Assembly: GCA_965220955.1 (NCBI GenBank) | Contig: CBDCRK010000009.1 | Coordinates: forward strand, 1 to 18,585 | Length of the DNA: 18,585 nt | Source: CBDCRK01 sp965220955 | Lineage (GTDB): Bacteria > Desulfobacterota > Binatia > Bin18 > CBDCRK01 | Direction of reading: 5' to 3' | Shown: positions 1 to 8,346 of the stretch, one piece after another | Layout of the letters: each line of letters begins with the position of its first letter | How positions within the stretch are numbered: the first letter of the stretch is position 1 | Notes under the pieces: generated by a model | Seen by the model: the letters and a program-made list of their open reading frames with translations, nothing else | Database searches by the model: none | What the model was told of the DNA's origin: nothing | Position numbers and translations under genes: made by a program

Positions 1-1532
<1,532 letters not shown>

Positions 1533-1814
1533 AGCACAGGGCTTAGAGGGTTATCAGTGCACTCTGGCGGACGGCAGTATAGTGACCGCCTGGGTTGCCG
1601 AAGACCTGTTAACTACTGAGCTTCTTGGGTGGGATCTCAAGGTGGCGTGTAAAGAGGCTGTCGAGCGTGTGGCAGAAAAAGATATTGTTGACGGCAGGGT
1701 GCATCTCCAGGGAACGCTACTTGATGACGTCGAGCGGGCTGCGAGTGGTAGCAGGTGAGCCCGGCCTGCCCACTGAAGCGAAACTCTGAGTAATCGGGGG
1801 AGGGAAACGCCGCA

Positions 1815-2152
1815 ATGATTAAGCTAAAAAAAATTGGCCACATTGGTATGCGGGTTCCTGATCCCAAGAGAGGGACAAGGTTCTATTCGGAAATTCTCGG
1901 GTTTGATGTCTCTGGGCAAACCAACGGGGTAGCGTTTCTCCGCTGTGGCGCTGACCACCTTTAGCCCTCATGCAGTCCAAGGGGAGCGGGCTGAACCACT
2001 GCATGTATGAATCTGAAGGGAATACCTTCGAGCTGGGTTGTGAAGAGCAGCAAATCCATGATCAGGACCACTGGACCCCGAGAGTCTTTACCATGAAAGA
2101 CGCAGGCATAAATCTCTGGGAGGGACAGGTACCAGAAGCGCTCATACAGTGA
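1815..2152 (+). pseudogene. Decayed VOC-superfamily (glyoxalase/extradiol dioxygenase fold) gene
   Basis: From ATG 1815 the frame reads MIKLKKIGHIGMRVPDPKRG...FYSEILGFDVSG...FLRCGADHL and stops at TAG 1962-1964. This is the typical first beta-alpha-beta module of VOC proteins, including the metal-ligand-type His in GHIGMRV. The next reading frame picks up directly as LALMQSKGSGLNHCMYE, so a single missing base near 1959-1961 explains the stop. After CMYE the text jumps to SEGNTFELGCEEQ, the D-P-E-G-N strand near the C-terminus, so roughly 30 residues of the middle of the second module are missing. It ends DHWTPRVFTMKDAGINLWEG...EALIQ and a stop at 2150-2152. With a frameshift and an internal deletion the product cannot fold as a VOC enzyme. 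A GGAGGG ribosome-binding-like stretch lies just upstream at about 1798-1804. Confidence 0.85.
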
Positions 2153-2259
2153 GCCACCCAACTCATCCAGCAGTGTCTTGGCCAGTTTGTCATCCCCATT
2201 TGCCTTGTTGATCCCCGCCACCCTGGACAGCCACTTAGGATGCGACTATATATGATCTC

Positions 2260-2541
2260 ATGACCCGACGGCTGCGCAGGCTATGGCAGCGCGCGCAGAG
2301 AAAGCCCAGTGGGTGGTCTGCCGCGGAGGTCGATGAGCTTGCCCGCTTCTTAGGGTTTGTCGAACAAAAGCAGCGTGGCAAAGGGGACCATCAGCTTTAT
2401 CTGCACCCCAAGGGGCTGGTCTGGGGATTTGATCCTCGTGGTAATGTGAAGCCACCCTATGTCAGGGAGCTGGTCCGACTAGCACGCAAGCACAGATTGG
2501 TGGAAGACAATGAGCAAGATAAAGAGCACAACGGTGACTAA
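2260..2541 (+). CDS. hicA: HicA-like toxin (mRNA interferase fold)
   Basis: This 93-aa protein has the compact alpha-beta-beta-beta-alpha HicA pattern: a helix (SAAEVDELARFLGFVEQKQ), then GDHQLYLHP with the conserved His at residue 44, then a strand (LVWGFDPRG) and VKPPYVRELVRLARKH. HicA proteins bind and cleave mRNA, and the His after the G-D/S-H motif is catalytic. It is longer than the usual 60-80 aa because of a basic N-terminal extension (MTRRLRRLWQRAQRK). No good ribosome binding site precedes ATG 2260; AGGA lies about 20 bases upstream and the AT-rich TATATATGAT at 2247-2256 sits directly before it. Translation may therefore be weak or leaderless. It overlaps hicB by 32 bases, the usual coupled toxin-first layout. 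Confidence 0.85.
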   Translation: MTRRLRRLWQRAQRKPSGWSAAEVDELARFLGFVEQKQRGKGDHQLYLHPKGLVWGFDPRGNVKPPYVRELVRLARKHRLVEDNEQDKEHNGD

Positions 2542-2944
2542 GCAGTTCCCCTATCGTGTGACTATGGCTTGGAGCGTGGAAGACGGCGTATATGTGGCGC
2601 GCATTCCCAAGCTTGAGGGTATTCTGGGGCTGGATGAGCACGACCCGGCCCGAGCTATCCGTCAGGTCATTGAACGTGGCTGGGAAGCCCTGGCCGCACT
2701 CGCAGAGCACAAACATCCTCTGCCAGAGTCAGACGGCGGGAGCAAAAAACCTTCGGGACAATTCTATGTTCGTCTCCTCCCGGAAATTCATGCCTCTCTG
2801 CGTGAATGGGCGGAGGAAGAAGGGTTAAGCATGAATGCCCTCATTAGCCATATTCTGACTGTGGCTACTACTCAGCGCGCGGTACTTCCCAAGCGCTCCA
2901 TCCGTCCAAAGCCACACCACCGCCGTCAACCCCGAGCAGCCTAG
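2510..2944 (+). CDS. hicB: HicB-like antitoxin with C-terminal ribbon-helix-helix
   Basis: This 144-aa protein starts at ATG 2510 inside the end of hicA. Residues about 12-66 form the HicB partial RNase H-like fold that covers the toxin (YRVTMAWSVEDGVYVARIPKLEGILG, then helical ARAIRQVIERGWEALAALAE). Residues 83-117 are a ribbon-helix-helix DNA-binding domain (QFYVRLLPEIHASLREWAEE followed by LSMNALISHIL), of the type that binds the hicAB operator and represses the pair. The last 25 residues are basic and low complexity (KRSIRPKPHHRRQPRAA). It should neutralise the upstream HicA and autoregulate. The operator is presumably in 2153-2259, where the TATATA stretch is the only obvious AT-rich palindrome. 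Confidence 0.88.
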   Translation: MSKIKSTTVTKQFPYRVTMAWSVEDGVYVARIPKLEGILGLDEHDPARAIRQVIERGWEALAALAEHKHPLPESDGGSKKPSGQFYVRLLPEIHASLREWAEEEGLSMNALISHILTVATTQRAVLPKRSIRPKPHHRRQPRAA

Positions 2945-3080
2945 CCTTCTCTCTTTTCCTCCCCTAGCCAGTCCAAGATAGCAAAGAGGATTTCCTAAAG
3001 GAGGTGAGGTGCTTCTAGACCTTTCCCTTGCTTTTTCCCTGGTAGCCGGGTATACCTCACGCTGAAATGGAGAACATACC

Positions 3081-3893
3081 ATGGGTACATTAGAGGGTAA
3101 GGTTGCCATTGTAACAGGAGCCGGACGCCTACGGGGGATCGGCCGGACCACTGCCTTAGGGCTGGCTGAGCTGGGAGCAGATATTGTTGTCACTGGTACT
3201 GGACGTGACCCGGTTAGCTTTCCCGAAGACGAAAAACAAGCAGGCTGGAAAGACATTGAGAGTACGGCCGAGCAGGTCCGAGAACGTGGACGTCGATGTT
3301 TGCCGCTAATTGCCAATGTGGCCAGCAGTGCCGAGGTCAAACGCACTGTTGACGCTACGCTCCGCGAATTCGGCCACATTGACATCCTTATCAATAACGC
3401 TGCTTTTGCCCGCGGGCCTGATCGGATACCGCTTACCGAGCTGCCGGAAGAGACCTGGCGGAAAGTCCTGGACATTAAGATGACGGGAAGCTTTCTCATG
3501 TGTCAGGCCGTCATCCCTGTTCTGGTTAAACAGGGGAACGGCGGTAGTATCGTCAATATTTCATCTATTGCCGGTAAGCGAGGGCTTCCCAACATGGCTG
3601 CCTACTGCGCTGCCAACGCCGGTATTCAGGGGTTTAGCCAAGCACTGGCCATGGAGCTAGCCTCACACAATATTCGCGTCAATGCCGTCTGCCCCGGCGT
3701 TATAGATACCTCACGCATGGATGACCTGGGCCGTGGCCAGACCTGGGAGACTCTGATTGCTCAGATGATTCCCCTCAAACGGGCGGGTAGCGATGAAGAA
3801 ATAGGAAAGTTTATTGCCTATCTATGTATGCCCGAGGCATCCTACATTACCGGTCAGTCCCTAAACATTGATGGGGGCGTGGTGATGTGGTAG
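3081..3893 (+). CDS. SDR-family oxidoreductase lacking the catalytic Lys (YxxxN)
   Basis: This 270-aa classical-length short-chain dehydrogenase/reductase starts at ATG 3081 behind GGAGAA. It shows the cofactor motif TGAGRLRGIG near residues 12-21, NNAA, the active-site NISSIAG with Ser162 and the active-site Tyr175 in AYCAANAG. Substrate-loop start CPGVIDTSRM and the C-terminal GQSLNIDGG follow. Family members carry Y-x-x-x-K; here codon 179 is AAC (Asn), so the Lys that lowers the Tyr pKa and holds the nicotinamide ribose is missing while Ser and Tyr remain. The frame is otherwise intact. Either activity is altered or lost, or the protein belongs to an SDR branch using another residue. The substrate cannot be read from sequence. 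It stands alone, followed by a convergent small gene. Confidence 0.93.
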   Translation: MGTLEGKVAIVTGAGRLRGIGRTTALGLAELGADIVVTGTGRDPVSFPEDEKQAGWKDIESTAEQVRERGRRCLPLIANVASSAEVKRTVDATLREFGHIDILINNAAFARGPDRIPLTELPEETWRKVLDIKMTGSFLMCQAVIPVLVKQGNGGSIVNISSIAGKRGLPNMAAYCAANAGIQGFSQALAMELASHNIRVNAVCPGVIDTSRMDDLGRGQTWETLIAQMIPLKRAGSDEEIGKFIAYLCMPEASYITGQSLNIDGGVVMW

Positions 3894-3903
3894 GGGAAAT
3901 TAC

Positions 3904-4251
3904 TCATTCCTTTTCCTCACCCTTTTGTCCCTCAATCATCTTGGCAAAGGGGGAGACGGTTTCGGAGGGTTGCAGAGTTTCGGATAAGCGAATCAGGCAG
4001 TCAGGCAAAGGGGGAGCGGCATCACTATCAATAGTAGCCACTAGACCCACTGCCCCATACACGGTTAGCATGTGCAAAATTCGTGCAGGTCGCTGTCGCA
4101 GAGAGAATACTAAGGTATACCCCCCCTCTAGTGAGCATTCCCAGACCTCCCGTCCAATATTACGCCAGGTCAGGGTGCCGGCGGCAGTACGGGCGAGCAA
4201 GTTATCGAGAAGTTGCTGGGCCTGCTGTGAGTCATATGGGGGCACAATCAC
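3904..4251 (-). CDS. Hypothetical protein, divergent from a second small gene
   Basis: This 115-aa minus-strand frame begins with GTG at 4249-4251 after an AAAGGA ribosome binding site. Its sequence has globular character: an N-terminal helix (YDSQQAQQLLDNLLARTAAG), a beta-rich centre (TLTWRNIGREVWECSLEGGYTLVFSLRQR) and ILHMLTVYGAVGLVATIDSD, then a polar Glu/Lys-rich tail. No membrane segment, signal peptide or known motif is visible. It is convergent with the SDR gene and divergent from the 77-aa gene at 4344, with a 92-base shared promoter region. I do not recognise the family. The alternating hydrophobic pattern, in-frame start and binding site argue it is real rather than a shadow. Confidence 0.6.
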   Translation of the reverse strand: MIVPPYDSQQAQQLLDNLLARTAAGTLTWRNIGREVWECSLEGGYTLVFSLRQRPARILHMLTVYGAVGLVATIDSDAAPPLPDCLIRLSETLQPSETVSPFAKMIEGQKGEEKE

Positions 4252-4343
4252 GTTTTCCTTTCGCGGTCTCTTTACCTCAGAACTCTCCCTAATAGCAACC
4301 CCTTGTTACTAGCATATAATAAGAGCAAGTATAAGGAGAACAT

Positions 4344-4577
4344 ATGATTGGCAGACGCGTATTGCACGAGGAAGAAGCCTCTCCTAACTATCGAATCCGC
4401 CAAGTAGAGCAACGACGCACGGGGGAAGTGAGTTGGGAGGTGCTGGAGGCTGACACTAGCCTAACAGTTGCAGGGGGACTAGCCGATCGAGAAGAGGCCT
4501 TGCGCATTGTGCGGGGGTGGGAGCGGCTCAGTCAAAAGAAAGAGGGGGGACTAGCCGGACATATCCTGGTGCATTAA
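4344..4577 (+). CDS. Small hypothetical protein
   Basis: This 77-aa protein starts at ATG 4344, seven bases after a clear AAGGAG ribosome binding site. The sequence alternates charged and hydrophobic residues (YRIRQVEQRRTGEVSWEVLEAD followed by TVAGGLADREEALRIVRGWERL), suggesting a small beta-beta-alpha unit. No catalytic motif or membrane span is visible. The AT-rich stretch TAGCATATAATAAG at about 4310-4323 could hold its minus-10 region. It is not recognised, and its divergent placement from the 115-aa gene gives no functional clue. Confidence 0.6.
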   Translation: MIGRRVLHEEEASPNYRIRQVEQRRTGEVSWEVLEADTSLTVAGGLADREEALRIVRGWERLSQKKEGGLAGHILVH

Positions 4578-4686
4578 ATGCCTTGTTGGGCCTTGAATAC
4601 CTCGCTAGGATCCTGCATGTCTCGATTACCGCCCAATGTCACACGGTTAACGGCAGAATGGTCTAAAAAATCTGGAGGAGAAAGCC

Positions 4687-5832
4687 ATGATGAATCATCC
4701 CGTAATTTCAGCTGACGGCCATATTGATCTACCGTGTTTACCCACAACCTTGTTCACAGAAAATGCTCCATCCCACCTAGAAGAGAAAATGCCCAAAGTG
4801 GTAGACTCTGCCGAGGGAAAAATTTGGGTCTCGCACCAGGGAACTAGCCTTGGCCTAGTGGGGGGCATGGGCTCGGCTGGCCGCCGTTATGTTCCAGGAG
4901 AAATTTACCGGTCAGACCGGATGGCAGAAACCGGCCTATACGAGGACCAAAGCCGGGGCATAATGCGCACAGCCATTCCAGAGCTGCGCCTGCGCGATCA
5001 GGATCGGGATGGGGTCATTGGGGAGGTCATTTATGGAATCCTGGGAGCAGCAAACCGTCTCAATGATCCTGAAGTGACCGAGGTGGTGGTTCGTATTTAC
5101 AACAACTTTGCCGCCGACTTCTCTAAAGCTTGTCCAGATCGTTTTGCCACCGTGGCGCCTCTACCTAACTCCTCGCCGGAGAATATTGCCGAGGAGATCA
5201 AACGTTGTGCCAAGCTAGGATTAAAAGGGGCAGAGCTGGCGGTCACGCATGGGATGAAACCGCTATGGCACTATGATTGGAACCCACTCTGGCAGGCTGC
5301 CCAGGAATGCTCCATCCCTGTTCACCTGCACACCATTGGGCCCAAGCTGGATATGACCTGGCTGAGTGATCACCGCTCCCGCCGGATGTGGTTAGCAACT
5401 ATTCTGACCGAGTTCCAAATTTCCATGGCCGGCTTCATGGCTGCGGTCATTTTTGGTGGGGTTCTGGAACGTTATCCCGGTCTCAAAGTTGTCATTGGCG
5501 AAGCGGGTATTGGCTGGCTGCCCTATATTTTAGAGCGCATGGATTATGAGTGGGAGGATCAATTCAAAGATCTAGAACTCAAGATGAAACCCAGCGAGTA
5601 CTGGCAGAGGCAGATGTACGCCACCTTCCAGCAAGATCAGGCGGGTATTGATTCGCTTGATAAAATTGGCGAAGACAACGTAATGTGGGGCTCAGACTTT
5701 CCTCATCCCGACGGAGTGTGGCCAGACTCGCAAGAATTTTTGCAGCGGCAAATGGAGCACCTATCTGCGTCACAGCGCCGCAAGATTGTGTATGAAAACG
5801 CGGCTAAAGTGTATGGGTTCCCCATGATTTAA
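4687..5832 (+). CDS. Amidohydrolase family protein (ACMSD/amidohydrolase-2 type)
   Basis: This 381-aa TIM-barrel metal hydrolase or decarboxylase starts at ATG 4687 (an adjacent ATG at 4690 is equally possible) behind GGAGGAGAAAG. The metal-site landmarks of the amidohydrolase-2 family are present: SADGHIDLP at residues 8-16 on the first strand, PVHLHT with His213 and His215, VVIGEAGIGWLPY around Glu272, and WGSDFPHPDG with Asp337. Relatives include aminocarboxymuconate-semialdehyde decarboxylase and resorcylate decarboxylase, which act on ring-cleavage products or aromatic acids. The precise substrate here is unknown. The gene is preceded by a 109-base gap and is convergent with the membrane protein gene at 5875, so it is probably transcribed alone. 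Confidence 0.9.
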   Translation: MMNHPVISADGHIDLPCLPTTLFTENAPSHLEEKMPKVVDSAEGKIWVSHQGTSLGLVGGMGSAGRRYVPGEIYRSDRMAETGLYEDQSRGIMRTAIPELRLRDQDRDGVIGEVIYGILGAANRLNDPEVTEVVVRIYNNFAADFSKACPDRFATVAPLPNSSPENIAEEIKRCAKLGLKGAELAVTHGMKPLWHYDWNPLWQAAQECSIPVHLHTIGPKLDMTWLSDHRSRRMWLATILTEFQISMAGFMAAVIFGGVLERYPGLKVVIGEAGIGWLPYILERMDYEWEDQFKDLELKMKPSEYWQRQMYATFQQDQAGIDSLDKIGEDNVMWGSDFPHPDGVWPDSQEFLQRQMEHLSASQRRKIVYENAAKVYGFPMI

Positions 5833-5835
5833 TCC

Positions 5836-5861
5836 CCCTTGTCCTGAGCAGAGTCAAAGGG
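5836..5861. repeat. Dispersed intergenic repeat (CTGAGCAGAGTC type)
   Basis: The gap between the amidohydrolase stop and the convergent membrane gene contains TTGTCCTGAGCAGAGTCAAA with CCCTT (5836-5840) and AAGGG (5857-5861) at its ends, which can pair. Its complement carries CTCTGCTCAGGACAAG, a short element I recall as dispersed between genes in many environmental genomes and misread there as peptides like PFDSAQDK. It may act as a bidirectional end structure here. Only one copy lies in the window. Confidence 0.55.
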
Positions 5862-5874
5862 TCGTAAGGAGAGA

Positions 5875-6828
5875 TTACTTGGTGGGCGAGCTGAGGCGAG
5901 AAAGCGAAAGATTATACCGTAGAAGGTATAGGAGGCCAATAGCCGTGATGGGAATAAATTGGGCAGCATGAGAGAAGAGGGAAAAACCCAGTGCCTCTTC
6001 CTGCGGTACGGCAAACAGAGAGAGGGCAATAACCGTAGCATACTGATAATTGCCCACAAATCCCGGGGCTGCGGGTAGAGCCACCCCAAGGGCCACAATG
6101 CCCAGGAGAATTATCGCGGCCTCTAGAGAGAGGACTATACCGAAGCCTTGGAAAAGCAATAGGTAATGTACAGCTGAGACCAACCACAGCACCAGAGAAG
6201 CAAGCGATATCTGTAGCAGCCGCGACCCGCTACGCAGAACCTGCAAACCAACAACAAAATCATCCAGGGCGTGACGCACACGCAGTGGCAGCCAAGCAGG
6301 ACACCACTTTTTTCCTTCCACCGCAGGGGACAGCAACACTCCGCAGATGATCAGCACCACAATATATACGCCAACAAAGACATAATTGACCCGGATTACC
6401 CAGGGTGGCAGGGACAGAGTAAAGAGGGAGAAGAGCAAGAACGATGACAAGGCAATACCATCAAACACCCTCTCGATCACCAACGTAGCAAAGGCGGCGC
6501 TCGCGCTCACATCCGCTATCCGGGCAATAGCATAAGCACGAACGAACTCTCCTGCCCGTAGGGGCAGGAGGTTATTGGCCATAAAGCCAATCATGGTAGA
6601 GGCAAACAGGTGAGAGGTAGAGATAGTCTTAACCGGCTGCAAAAGTACCTGCCAGCGGTAGGCACGGATAAGATAAGTTAAGATCAGCACTCCCGTAGCT
6701 GGGAAGAGAGAGAAAAGGTGAACACGAGAAAAGGAAGCCAAGGCTTCGCTCAGATTGATACCTCGCACCACCAGATAGCCGCAAAGAAGGCTTACCCCCA
6801 CCCCAACCAGAACCCTCTTTTTATCCAT
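5875..6828 (-). CDS. YbhN/LPG-synthase-like integral membrane protein (flippase-like domain)
   Basis: I start this at ATG 6826-6828, giving 317 aa (MDKKRVLVGVGVSLLCGYLV), because the first membrane helix begins there. The open frame upstream to 7122 is hydrophilic and runs through the promoter repeats. The ribosome binding site is weak. About eight hydrophobic segments are visible. The family signature NNLLPLRAGEFVRAYAIARI lies near residues 80-100, and the late motif ALPAAPGFVGNYQYA is the conserved glycine/proline-rich region. The family (the transmembrane domain shared with lysylphosphatidylglycerol synthases, PF03706 type) is thought to move lipids or polyprenyl-linked molecules across the inner membrane; the cargo here is unknown. 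No lysyl-transferase domain is attached. It is divergent from the LLM gene and convergent with the amidohydrolase. Confidence 0.88.
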   Translation of the reverse strand: MDKKRVLVGVGVSLLCGYLVVRGINLSEALASFSRVHLFSLFPATGVLILTYLIRAYRWQVLLQPVKTISTSHLFASTMIGFMANNLLPLRAGEFVRAYAIARIADVSASAAFATLVIERVFDGIALSSFLLFSLFTLSLPPWVIRVNYVFVGVYIVVLIICGVLLSPAVEGKKWCPAWLPLRVRHALDDFVVGLQVLRSGSRLLQISLASLVLWLVSAVHYLLLFQGFGIVLSLEAAIILLGIVALGVALPAAPGFVGNYQYATVIALSLFAVPQEEALGFSLFSHAAQFIPITAIGLLYLLRYNLSLSRLSSPTK

Positions 6829-7137
6829 TCGTATCTGCACCCATAAACATTGGCTTTTAGCTTGCTTATTGTAACCTCGCACAATTGTAGACGCATTGCC
6901 GGTAGTATACTGATACAGCAAGACCCAACAAGTGGGGTGGAGAATTTTTGCTATGGTCACTAGCCGCTTGGGCGCCAAGCCGTGCACACTGCACACTTTG
7001 CGTGCCAAGCCGTGCACACTTTGCGTGCCAAGCCGTGCACAGTAAGGGCAGAATATCATTGCGTCTGGCCGCAGGATCTGATAGCTAAGATCCAACCCTC
7101 TGACATCTTGCAGGGAGGACACTCAAAAGGAGGACCT
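6829..7137. promoter_or_regulatory. 309-base divergent intergenic region
   Basis: The gap separates the start of the membrane protein gene (minus) from the LLM gene (plus) and should hold promoters for both. TATACT at 6906-6911, with TTGTAG 15 bases upstream, is the best minus-10-like element for the plus strand, though the spacing is short. The direct repeats listed separately lie between it and the LLM ribosome binding site. Open frames entering this region from both sides are extensions without good starts. Confidence 0.4.
6974..7042 (+). repeat. Three direct repeats carrying a GTGCAC palindrome
   Basis: The core GCCAAGCCGTGCACA begins at 6974, 7004 and 7027. The second and third copies are 23 bases apart; the first is 30 bases ahead of the second because GCACACT is duplicated in it. 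Each core contains the self-complementary GTGCAC. The array lies 96 bases before the LLM gene start, on the downstream side of the best promoter candidate. It could be a regulator-binding array or a slippage-generated tandem repeat. Confidence 0.85.
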
Positions 7138-8220
7138 ATGAAAGTTGGTGTAGCTATTTCTATGCTCAACGTCGGTGAGAAACCAGACAGTGAGATTTAC
7201 CGAGACGACATGCAGCTTGCGGACCTAGCCGAACCCCTGGGATTCGAGTCCATCTGGAGCGTTGAACATCATTTCACTGGCTATGCTATGGTGCCCAACG
7301 TTGTACAGCTTTTGACTTATTTCGCTGGGCGCACCAAGAAGTTACAACTTGGAACCGCGGTCATTGTGCTTCCCTGGCATGATCCGGTGCGAGTAGCTGA
7401 AGAGATTTCTATGCTCGATAATCTGTCAGGCGGCCGTACTGTCTTCGGCTTTGGTCGGGGTGCAGCCACGGTTGAATACGATGGCTTTCGCGTTGCCATG
7501 GACGAGTCGCGTGCCCGCTTTGAGGAGACGGCCAAGATTGTGGTCAAGGCTTTGACCAACCAGCGCTTCTCGTATGACGGCCAGTTCTTCAAGATTCCAG
7601 AGATGAGCATCCGGCCACAGCCTGTCTCTAACCCTGCAGAACGATTCTACGCCTCGTCGGTCAGCCCAGAGTCGGCGGAGATTATGGCCCGGCTCGGCTT
7701 TGGTGTGTTGATTGTGCCCCAGCGAGACTGGGACACCACCGCAGCTGACGTAGAGCGCTATCGGGCCACAGCCCAGAGTGTAGGCTACACTCCCAAGCCA
7801 CCGGCCTCCTTGATCAACGTATCCGTCAGCGAGAGCAACGATGAGGCTGTGGACCATGCCCACACTTATATGGGAGCCATGTTTGACTCGATTGACTCAC
7901 ACTACCACTTCTCGGACGGGCACCTGGAAGGGGTGAAGGGCTATGAGTTCTATGCCAAGATGGCCAAGACCTACTCAAAGTTTTCCGACCCAGAGGTAAA
8001 GTCGAAGGCGGTAGACTTCTTTGTTAGCCTGCACGTTGCTGGCACCCCACAGGCCTGTCTAGACAAGATTGCTGAGATAAAGACCAAAACTGGCATAGAT
8101 CACTTTGTTGCTCAGTTTAGCTATGGTGGTATGCCCTATGATCTATGCGAGCGCAACATGCGGTTATTTGCCGAGAAGGTCAAGCCAACCCTGCAGAATG
8201 ACCCCTTCTTTGCCTCCTAG
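7138..8220 (+). CDS. LLM-class flavin-dependent oxidoreductase (bacterial luciferase-like)
   Basis: This 360-aa protein starts at ATG 7138 behind AAAAGGAGGACCT, a near-perfect ribosome binding site. The longer open frame to 6982 passes through the repeat array and is not coding. It is a TIM-barrel monooxygenase of the luciferase-like group using reduced flavin and oxygen. Visible family features are MKVGVAISML on the first strand, DLAEPLGFESIWSVEHHF, LQLGTAVIVLPWHDPVRVAEE, and the flavin-phosphate region LDNLSGGRTVFGFGRGA. The cap loop and a late GTPQACLDKIAEI segment also fit. Such enzymes oxidise small organics, for example in degradation of aromatics, sulfonates or xenobiotics; the substrate is not readable. 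The gene is followed after a 126-base gap containing a palindromic repeat by an SMP-30-like gene in the same direction. Confidence 0.93.
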   Translation: MKVGVAISMLNVGEKPDSEIYRDDMQLADLAEPLGFESIWSVEHHFTGYAMVPNVVQLLTYFAGRTKKLQLGTAVIVLPWHDPVRVAEEISMLDNLSGGRTVFGFGRGAATVEYDGFRVAMDESRARFEETAKIVVKALTNQRFSYDGQFFKIPEMSIRPQPVSNPAERFYASSVSPESAEIMARLGFGVLIVPQRDWDTTAADVERYRATAQSVGYTPKPPASLINVSVSESNDEAVDHAHTYMGAMFDSIDSHYHFSDGHLEGVKGYEFYAKMAKTYSKFSDPEVKSKAVDFFVSLHVAGTPQACLDKIAEIKTKTGIDHFVAQFSYGGMPYDLCERNMRLFAEKVKPTLQNDPFFAS

Positions 8221-8256
8221 AATGAAGCCAGGACCTGATTTTCATTGATTATCCGA

Positions 8257-8281
8257 GTAGGGTGGGTTGTGCCCGCCCTAC
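8257..8281. repeat. REP-like palindrome between the LLM and SMP-30 genes
   Basis: Arm GTAGGGTGGG, loop TTGTG and arm CCCGCCCTAC form a 10-pair stem with one G-T wobble. This matches a GTAGGGTGGG-type intergenic palindrome family common in environmental bacteria and often moved by REP-associated tyrosine transposases. Lying 36 bases after the LLM stop and with no T-tract after it, it is a REP-like element more than a classical terminator, though it may stabilise the upstream mRNA end. Confidence 0.7.
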
Positions 8282-8346
8282 ATTGCTCTAGCGTTTACGA
8301 CCCCGAGCCCATCTCTTTACACGGGTACGCGAAAAGGAGGGAGAGC

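Noticed and set aside
3004..3060. Inverted repeat GTGAGGT/ACCTCAC before the SDR gene, with a consensus AAAGGAGGTG nearby
   Set aside because: Arms of only seven bases with a 43-base loop are likely by chance, and the Shine-Dalgarno-like site is about 75 bases from the real start.
5875..7122. Longer form of the membrane protein starting near 7122
   Set aside because: The extra 98 residues are hydrophilic, contain translated repeat sequence and lack a ribosome binding site; the first membrane helix starts right after ATG 6828.
6982..7137. Upstream extension of the LLM gene
   Set aside because: It translates the GTGCAC repeats into low-complexity peptide, and a near-perfect ribosome binding site precedes ATG 7138.
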